Assembly: GCA_948146395.1 (NCBI GenBank)
Contig: OX411559.1
Coordinates: 33,234,715 to 33,298,714 of the forward strand
Length of the DNA stretch: 64,000 bases
Origin: Fragum whitleyi
Lineage: Eukaryota > Mollusca > Bivalvia > Cardiida > Cardiidae
Direction of reading: 5' to 3'
The translations under genes were made by a program, and so were the position numbers. Positions 58,240 through 64,000 of the stretch are shown in pieces; the first letter of the stretch is position 1, and every line of letters starts with the position of its first letter. The notes under the pieces were generated by a model, which saw only the letters and a list, made by a program, of their open reading frames with translations, did no database searches and was not told where the DNA came from.

Positions 58240-58893
58240 GCCCTGGCAGGGGGGAGCCTAAGTAACGGGTCGGTGCACTTAAGGTTAAGGGAAATCGGCT
58301 TTTATCTAAAAAATCCTTCTTCTAAAGAGAGTCGACATAAATGACTCGAGACCTGAAATCGCAGATTGGTAACCAAATTCTCGTAACTTCAGCTAAATCA
58401 AGCTGAAGTTTCTTGGCCTTGGTAACCAAACGATGAAATGTGTTCACTCTCTCAAAGCACGTGAATCCTTTAGGTTTTAGGACACAGTTTTTTGCACGCG
58501 AAAATGATGATTATCGACTAAAATTTGATTGATTGATTGAGTTGAGTTTTACGCCGCTATCAACATTTTTTCAGTTATATCGCGGCGGCTGGAGCACCGA
58601 ACAATGGTTTCCTGTTATTTCTCTCACCGGTACAACCACCACATCCTTTCCTAGCCCCCAGCTGCTATCTCACATAGGTCTACGATTATCAACCCATTGG
58701 TGAGAAAAAAATAGTCGGAAAGAGTGAGTGCCGCCGACGGGGATCGAACCCGTGACCTCTGGACTGACAGTCCGACGCGCTACCAACTGCGCTATGACGG
58801 CAGCTGACTAAAATTTGAAACAACCCAAACTATTGAAAAGTTAACCCGCCAAATTACGTCACGGTCAAGCCCCGTCCTGCCAGTTCATTAATT
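58240..58893 (+). mobile_element. Element J, copy 2, split by SINE-1
   Basis: 'atgccctggcaggggggagc' to 'gccccgtcctgccagttcat', collinear with 37808-38176 except for a SINE-1 and its duplication at 58529-58818. Confidence 0.9.
58529..58805 (-). mobile_element. SINE-1 nested in element J, 13-bp duplication
   Basis: Full-length minus-strand copy. The duplication 'gactaaaatttga' lies at 58516-58528 and 58806-58818. The single copy of that sequence is present in the uninterrupted J at 38090. Confidence 0.95.
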
Positions 58894-59054
58894 ACGCAGG
58901 ATATTTGAAAGAACTCAAAATATTAAATAATAAACTTGCCAAATTACGCATTTCCTAAATGACGTTTCTTCGTGTGAGACTTGCTACATTTCCCAAAGTC
59001 CCGTCCTTCCGTCAATGTTATTTGATATTCCGACAAAATAGAAAATGTGACTCG

Positions 59055-59140
59055 TCAGGCGAAAAGAACCATCTGGGTACCGAGTAAAGTGTCAACCCCA
59101 GTCATACTGCGTGGAGTGCGCAGGCTGACTGGGATCAAAA
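59055..59140 (+). repeat. Repeat U copy
   Basis: 'caggcgaaaagaaccatctg', 'aaagtgtcaaccccagtcat', 'gtgcgcaggctgactgggat'. The 97-codon frame over it is not a gene. Confidence 0.65.
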
Positions 59141-59159
59141 CATTTTCCACTTTACTCAT

Positions 59160-60150
59160 TATCTGGATCGAAAATGATCAATCTACGTTCCTTCAAAAAA
59201 AAAATTTGAAATGCGACCTCTGGTTATCTTGTACTAGAACCAATCTCTTTTTCAAATATTTGATTTTAAGAAGTTCCCTGTTTGTCCCTTTTCGCGTGAC
59301 TGGTCACAAATATATTTGCGATCAAAACAATTTAGGTTGAAGTCAATAACATTGTATAAGTAGAATTCGCTATTGTGACTCGTCGATCACAATCAAATGT
59401 ATTGTAATTACAAGTCACAATACCGTATTCGAGTTATATATAGTTAATTGTGTATGTTTTTTTTTTTATTCTTTTACAACATTTAGGAAGAAAAACGACT
59501 GAAGATGTTTTTATGACCATTTAAACAGCCACTTTTTTATGGAGGGTGAATTAACGAGAAACTCAAGCGAAATAATAGATGATTGGAACATTTCTTTGAT
59601 AAAAGAATTACAACAACACTAAACTGAAAAGTACAATAATAAGCGAGCAAGAGTAGACATTTCTAAAAGGTGCATTTCCATCAAATTTGATATTGGTGGT
59701 TTGGTATGAACATGAAACGTATTTTCAAACGCAACTGTGTTAAGTGAGCATGTTCGTATTAAAAATGTCCGCTCATCCGGTTTTGGATTTTCCTCCATTA
59801 AAAACATGTTTGCGTTTGTGTGATCGTTAAAAAACTCCGAATCCATATTAGAAATATGATTTTGGATGCAAATATATGTAGTGTTAACAAATTTTATATT
59901 TTGCCAATTTTTTGGGACATTTTTTCCACATTTATCAGTATTCAGAGAAAACGACAAGCATGTATCTAACATAATCTAAATAAATGGCAGGAAGTCGATT
60001 CACACCAACAAAGCTTTTATAGAAACCTCTGTTATGAATTTAAAGCTTTTATGATTTTCAAAAATGTAAGAAACAAGCGCAAATCCACCGCGGTTTGTTT
60101 TCAAATTATGTTGTACCCAAATTTAACATTTTACTGATTTGGTTTTTTGA
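59160..60150. other. Apparently unique stretch
   Basis: Few repeats are recognisable. It holds a 117-codon minus frame (59619-59972) without convincing splice donors and with no recognised motif; its coding status is open. Confidence 0.35.
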
Positions 60151-60154
60151 AACG

Positions 60155-60400
60155 TCATTTTCAGGAATTTTTGTGACGTCAAATTAACCCACGAGCGATA
60201 TGACGCGTTTTTATGCTTGCGCCTTCATCATTTCCTAGGTCTATTCCGTCGAATCGCCAAGGCTTCCCGATTGCCACGAATTTAATCGACGTCATCGACT
60301 TGTCGGTAAAAAAAACAAAAACAAAACAAAACAAAAAAAAAAAACAAAAAAACAAAAAACAAAAAACAAAACAAAAAAAAAACAAAAAAAAAAAACCACG
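60155..60400. mobile_element. Element D-like fragment and A-rich tract
   Basis: 'ttgtgacgtcaaattaaccc', 'gagcgatatgacgcgttttt', 'ggtctattccgtcgaatcgc', 'ttaatcgacgtcatcgactt' match the outer part of D copy 2. Followed by (A)nC low-complexity sequence at 60308-60396. Confidence 0.6.
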
Positions 60401-60479
60401 AAAATCACGAGATATTGTGAAGATAGATAATATTTAAACTATCCGCCTTTTTTACTATGCAAGTCACTGCTAGACGTTG

Positions 60480-61000
60480 CTAGCCTATAATCGCGAGCGC
60501 CCCAAGCAAGAACATCAGAATATGGGAGCAGGAAAGCGCTTGATAACGTTCGCAAGAGCTTTGCTCTCCTGAACGCAAGGCATGATAGGAAAAACGTCGA
60601 TTACCAAGGCGTATTTTGTTCGATCTCAATGTCATGTCGTTGATTAGCTTTTCGTTCGAGCCACGTACAAGGCGTAAGAGCTATGTTCCCGCTACGTGAC
60701 TGCTACGTTGTTTTCGTTTCTACGGCGTATGCACTACCTAAGCGCGGCGTATAAAAGCTGTCACGTATGTGCGACGTTTTTTTAAGTGCACACTTAAAAA
60801 TACGTCGACCCTCGGCGTACGAGGAGATCATGCTACGTATCGAGGCGTATGCGCTACGTAAACCTGCGTTCCTGCTACGTTGTCACGGCGTTCCTTTCTT
60901 ATCGTGATACACCACGCTTACGCGGGCCGATACACAAAGGTGTGAGAAAGGTTTTAAGAACCCGAGCCGCCTGTGTGACGGATATTTGCATTATAGGTAG
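60480..61000. repeat. CpG-rich foldback with 'ctacgt' motifs
   Basis: Starts with a foldback-C remnant ('gaaagcgcttgataacgttc', 'ctcctgaacgcaaggc'). Then many 'gctacgt', 'ggcgtatgc' and 'tacgtcg' words are arranged as imperfect inverted arms around 'cgacgtttttttaagtgcac' / complement (centre near 60792). CpG density is far above the surroundings. Confidence 0.55.
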
Positions 61001-61310
61001 TTTTTGCCCGGTGAACCGTAAAATCTTCTTATAACTGTTAAATTCACGTGCCATGTTTTCAAAATAGATAAAACAGGTTTAAACTATACCTTAAAAAAAG
61101 TTACAATTTGCCTTTAAAACGAAAGTTATTGATAGTCTTAAATTGTAATGTTTACTCATACATGTACTTTCATAATTGAAAAGAATGAATTAGGTTCAAT
61201 TCCTATCGTGTATGCTTTTTAATGTACCTGATATACCTATGATAATGGACTCGTCGCCTACGTCAGAGCTAAGTATTTAAAATACACCTATACCACTACG
61301 CCACGTTGGG

Positions 61311-61765
61311 TAAGTTCATATCGGACTCGGTTTCGACCCGAGTTAACCGGGTTTCCATCAGAACGACCTCGGTTTCGACACAAGTGATGTCATTTTAACC
61401 TTTCAACCTCGACGCTTCTGATCCTGGGTCAGGCCGGTGTTACTTGGGTTCCAAAATGGCGTCAAAAGTAGTGCACAGCAATTCGATTACAAAAAAAAAA
61501 AATGTTCTCTATTAATTTAAACGACAAATACTTTTTTCTTGTTTAATATAGTATTTTGCACGAGTTTATCAAATTACTTAAAGGGATAACGATATTTCAT
61601 GGTTAATGAATTATTTCTTGCGGTAAATGTGAAGTTTGTTTACTACCACCAGTAGGTAACTCCGTTCACATGAATGTCTTTTCTGCGCATGCATATTACA
61701 GTCAATTTTAGATTATTACATCATCTAACGCGACTCCCGGGCTGCCATTTAAATTTCCCCTAAGG
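61311..61765 (+). repeat. Repeat N, copy 2
   Basis: Collinear with 14871-15415 and closely similar, same orientation, but lacking the 90-bp palindrome found there. Contains 'tactaccaccagtaggtaac' and 'gactcccgggctgccattta'. Confidence 0.85.
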
Positions 61766-61968
61766 CACTTCATACATAAGCATTTCTCTATACAAATGGA
61801 CAAAAGTCTTGTCCGGTATTGAGAATATGAAAAATAGGTCAAATCCAAAAGAGATTTCAAACACCAATGAATGTAATACCAAAGACGTAGCCTAACTACC
61901 ATAACGCACATTACGCAAGTGCGTAATAGAAATACATGTTTTTCCGAAAAATGTCTTTAATGAACGAT

Positions 61969-62012
61969 CATAACATCGAAACTAAAGCTTATTCAAGCTG
62001 TAGTTTCGATGT
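61969..62012. repeat. Short palindrome
   Basis: 'aacatcgaaactaaagctta' and complement 'gctgtagtttcgatgtt'. Related centres occur in element J and near 45900. Confidence 0.55.
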
Positions 62013-62318
62013 TTTGATAATTTACCAACGCTCATATCACAGAAAATGAGGGAGGACATTCATCGTTGTCACAGTCCACATATCGCCTTTATCCTATATA
62101 TTCTAAGTTGGTCGCCTCCTGAGTGCGTATGAATTTCGAAATTATACATGTAGTTACACCTATGACACCTATTATTAAGGTGATGTTAAGACCTTCTATC
62201 ACAATCTATGTGATATCGTAAAGTTTGTAAAACTGGTCCAAGACGCGAACAAGCCTACGACCTGTAATTCCTGAAGTGGGAAGAATACATTTCGAAAACA
62301 AATATAGGCTAGATGAAT

Positions 62319-62366
62319 TCTACTTAATCATTAAAAGGACTAGTGTTCTTTTAATGATTAAGTAGA
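62319..62366. repeat. Perfect hairpin, 18-bp stem
   Basis: 'ctacttaatcattaaaag', loop 'gactagtgtt', 'cttttaatgattaagtag'. No T-run or other signal identifies a function. Confidence 0.7.
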
Positions 62367-62408
62367 AATAAATGTGATATGAATAAGTAACCCCTAGATA
62401 ATACACGT

Positions 62409-62624
62409 CTGTTCGTTTGTTTGAAAGGGATCTTACGCCGCTTTCAACAATTTTACTGTTATAGCGCGCGGCTGGAGCACATAACAATGGATTCCTGGTA
62501 GGTCTATGATTGCCGACCCATTGGTGGGATTCAAATAGTCGGAAAGAATGAGTGTTATCGGGGATCGAACCCGGGACCTCTAGATTGACAGTCCGAAGAG
62601 CTACCAACTGCGCTGTGACGGCGG
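62409..62624 (-). mobile_element. SINE-1 with internal deletion, 14-bp duplication
   Basis: Minus strand; about 60 bp missing between 'ggattcctggta' and 'ggtctatgattgcc'. The duplication 'tagataatacacgt' / 'tagataatatacgt' lies at 62395-62408 and 62625-62638. Confidence 0.9.
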
Positions 62625-62710
62625 TAGATAATATACGTAGCAAGTTAATTGTAAGTATATTAATTACACTATGGACGTAAAGCCAACGTTTTCTAGACGT
62701 ATTCTACGTA

Positions 62711-63080
62711 ATTAATGAACTGGCAGGGCGGGGCTTAACCGTGACGTAATTTGGCGAGTTTGCTTTTCAATAGTTTGGGTTCTTTCAAATTTTAGTCGGT
62801 AATCATCGTTAACGCGTGCAAATAACTGTATCCTAAAATCTAAAGGAATCACGTGCCTTAAGAGAGTGAACACATTTCATTGTTTGGTTACCAATGCCTC
62901 GTAGCTTCAGCTTGATTAAGCTGAAGTTACGAGGATTTGGTTACCAATCTACGATTTAAGGTCTCGAGTTATTTATGTCGACTCTCTTTAGTAGAAGGTT
63001 ATTTTATATAAAAGCTGATTTCCCTTAACCTTTAGAGCAACGACCCGCTAGTTAGGCTCCGCACTGCCAGGGCATTAATC
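62711..63080 (-). mobile_element. Element J, copy 3, intact
   Basis: 'attaatgaactggcagggcg' to 'actgccagggcattaatcag', inverted relative to 37808, with the same palindromic centre. Confidence 0.9.
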
Positions 63081-63298
63081 AGGGATAATATTGATACTTA
63101 GATATCATTGTAATTAGTGTTCAGATATTTTCATGAATTATTTTGAAGTCAGTTCTTAATTGAAAGTCTGAAAAATATGCGCAGTAGGATATGTCGCGAA
63201 TCTGAGAAATTTTGAGATTTTAGAAGGATTTTAAGATGGTATATAATCGTCGGGATGAGTGAATTCTGAACAATAACACCACTTTGAACGTAATGATT

Positions 63299-63563
63299 GA
63301 TTGATTGAATGGGAGTTTAACGCCGCTTTCAACATTATTTCAGGTATATCACGGCGGCTGGAGCACCTAACAATGGATTCCTGGTATTTCTCACACCAGT
63401 ACAACAATCACATTCTTTCCTAGCCTCCAGCTGGTATCTCACAAAGGTCTACGATTATCCACCCATTGGTGAGAGACAAACAGTCGGAAAGAATGAGTGC
63501 CGCCATCGGGTATCGAACCCGGGACCTCTCAGTCCAACGCGCTACCAACTGCGCTATGACGAC
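63299..63563 (-). mobile_element. SINE-1, nearly full, 14-bp duplication
   Basis: The duplication 'tgaacgtaatgatt' lies at 63285-63298 and 63564-63577. A few bases are deleted in the head ('gacctctcagtccaacgcgc'). Confidence 0.95.
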
Positions 63564-63659
63564 TGAACGTAATGATTACATTTACGTAATGTTGCATGAA
63601 TTTTCCAACTAATGAAAAAAAAACAATGTTTTTGAGCTATATGAATGAAGTTGCTATTG

Positions 63660-64000
63660 CAGTTAAGAACATCGTGAAATTGTCAAGGTGAATGATATTG
63701 GAATAATTGGAGTGTGTGAAGCGAGTTTTGAGTGAAATTAAAGGCAGGTAATCCGATTTCGCTAATTTTGTTCAAGGTTTACAAAATAAGCGATATTTAT
63801 TACCTCCTTTTAATTAAATATGCACACAGGTTCTGTGAATAGCTTTCTATATTATACGAACGCATTATACATTTACAAAATTTAATCATGTAAGTGAAAT
63901 TGTGGAATTTTTATACCGATTATTTATTTCAAATGTAGTTGCTGATTTTGTTTATTTTTTGTTAATTTGGAGCGTTTTGCAGTGGTTGGAGCGATTGTTT
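63660..64000 (+). mobile_element. MITE-A, cut by window end
   Basis: Left TIR 'cagttaagaacatcgtgaaa', core 'ctaattttgttcaaggttta' and 'cctccttttaatt', continuing to 'ggagcgttttgcagtggttg' at the edge. Confidence 0.85.

Noticed and set aside
59619..59972. 117-codon minus-strand frame with several Cys and Asn residues
   Set aside because: It lies in repeat-poor DNA and could be an exon, but no convincing donor follows, no motif is recognised, and chance frames of this length occur in 64 kb. Left uncalled; RNA data would decide.
60179..60437. Phe-rich / Lys-rich frames on both strands
   Set aside because: Translations of the (A)nC tract next to a D-like fragment.

Overview
The window is AT-rich, intron-rich, TE-dense animal DNA, most likely from a bivalve mollusc. 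The organism call is an inference. It rests on interrupted genes with GT-AG splice sites, many tRNA-headed SINEs, multi-unit interspersed repeats of a kind familiar from bivalve genomes (units around 'ccactgggccaatcaagctg' and 'aatgatccttgagtgacc'), and dozens of short foldback elements. There are no bacterial-style genes. Most short open frames here are chance frames inside repeats.

Two genes are supported by splice sites and matching intron phases. Gene 1 (+ strand) contributes its last three coding exons at 821-920, 2186-2313 and 3105-3186; its product is not recognised. Gene 2 (- strand) contributes four exons at 35852-35184, 30976-30774, 26996-26774 and 21941-21376 (stop). It encodes a membrane protein with a cysteine-rich furin-like/growth-factor-receptor-like ectodomain, a Thr/Ser-rich glycosylated linker, one transmembrane helix and a long cytoplasmic tail without a kinase domain. 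The tail carries seven Tyr-Glu-Asn motifs (pYxN, the Grb2 SH2 consensus), one YIDM (pYxxM, the PI3-kinase p85 consensus) and a proline run. It looks like a kinase-less docking receptor and is the most interesting coding content. Its 5' exons, and probably one small exon between 30976 and 35184, were not located.

The rest is repeats. Names used below are mine. MITE-A: TIR CAGTTAAGAACATCGTG, TA target sites, palindromic core. Foldback-B: 'aacaaaagctatattttcac' arms. Foldback-C: 'gcgttcaggat..aaaacg' ends and a 'ccccgctttgcacg' core. D: 'aaataacggctgaaaaatc' foldback plus a 'gacgtca' region. E, F, G, H: other foldbacks. J: 'ccctggcagggcgg' TIR. K: very long TIR. N: 'ggactcggtttcgacccgag' repeat. 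SINE-1: tRNA-derived, about 275 bp, tail (TCAA)n, at least twelve copies, many with 12-14 bp target-site duplications. SINE-2: a second tRNA-derived family ending in an 'aagcttaagctt' region. Nested insertions are frequent: SINE in MITE-A, SINE in J, B in MITE-A, and a multi-unit repeat in MITE-A. There is one decayed mariner at 27445-28461.

Layout: 1-3.4 kb gene 1 tail; 3.4-21 kb nested MITEs and SINEs with a 37-bp minisatellite at 11.4-12.1 kb; 21.4-35.9 kb gene 2, whose introns are full of foldbacks; 36-48 kb mixed MITEs and SINEs; 48.5-51.7 kb a 3.2-kb minisatellite with a 16-bp unit abutting a MITE-A end; 53.3-54.1 kb a SINE with a 530-bp tetranucleotide tail; 56.1-56.8 kb nine 71-bp units resembling the end of element J; 57-64 kb elements K, J and N plus SINEs. 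No CRISPR array, rRNA gene or convincing functional tRNA gene was seen.
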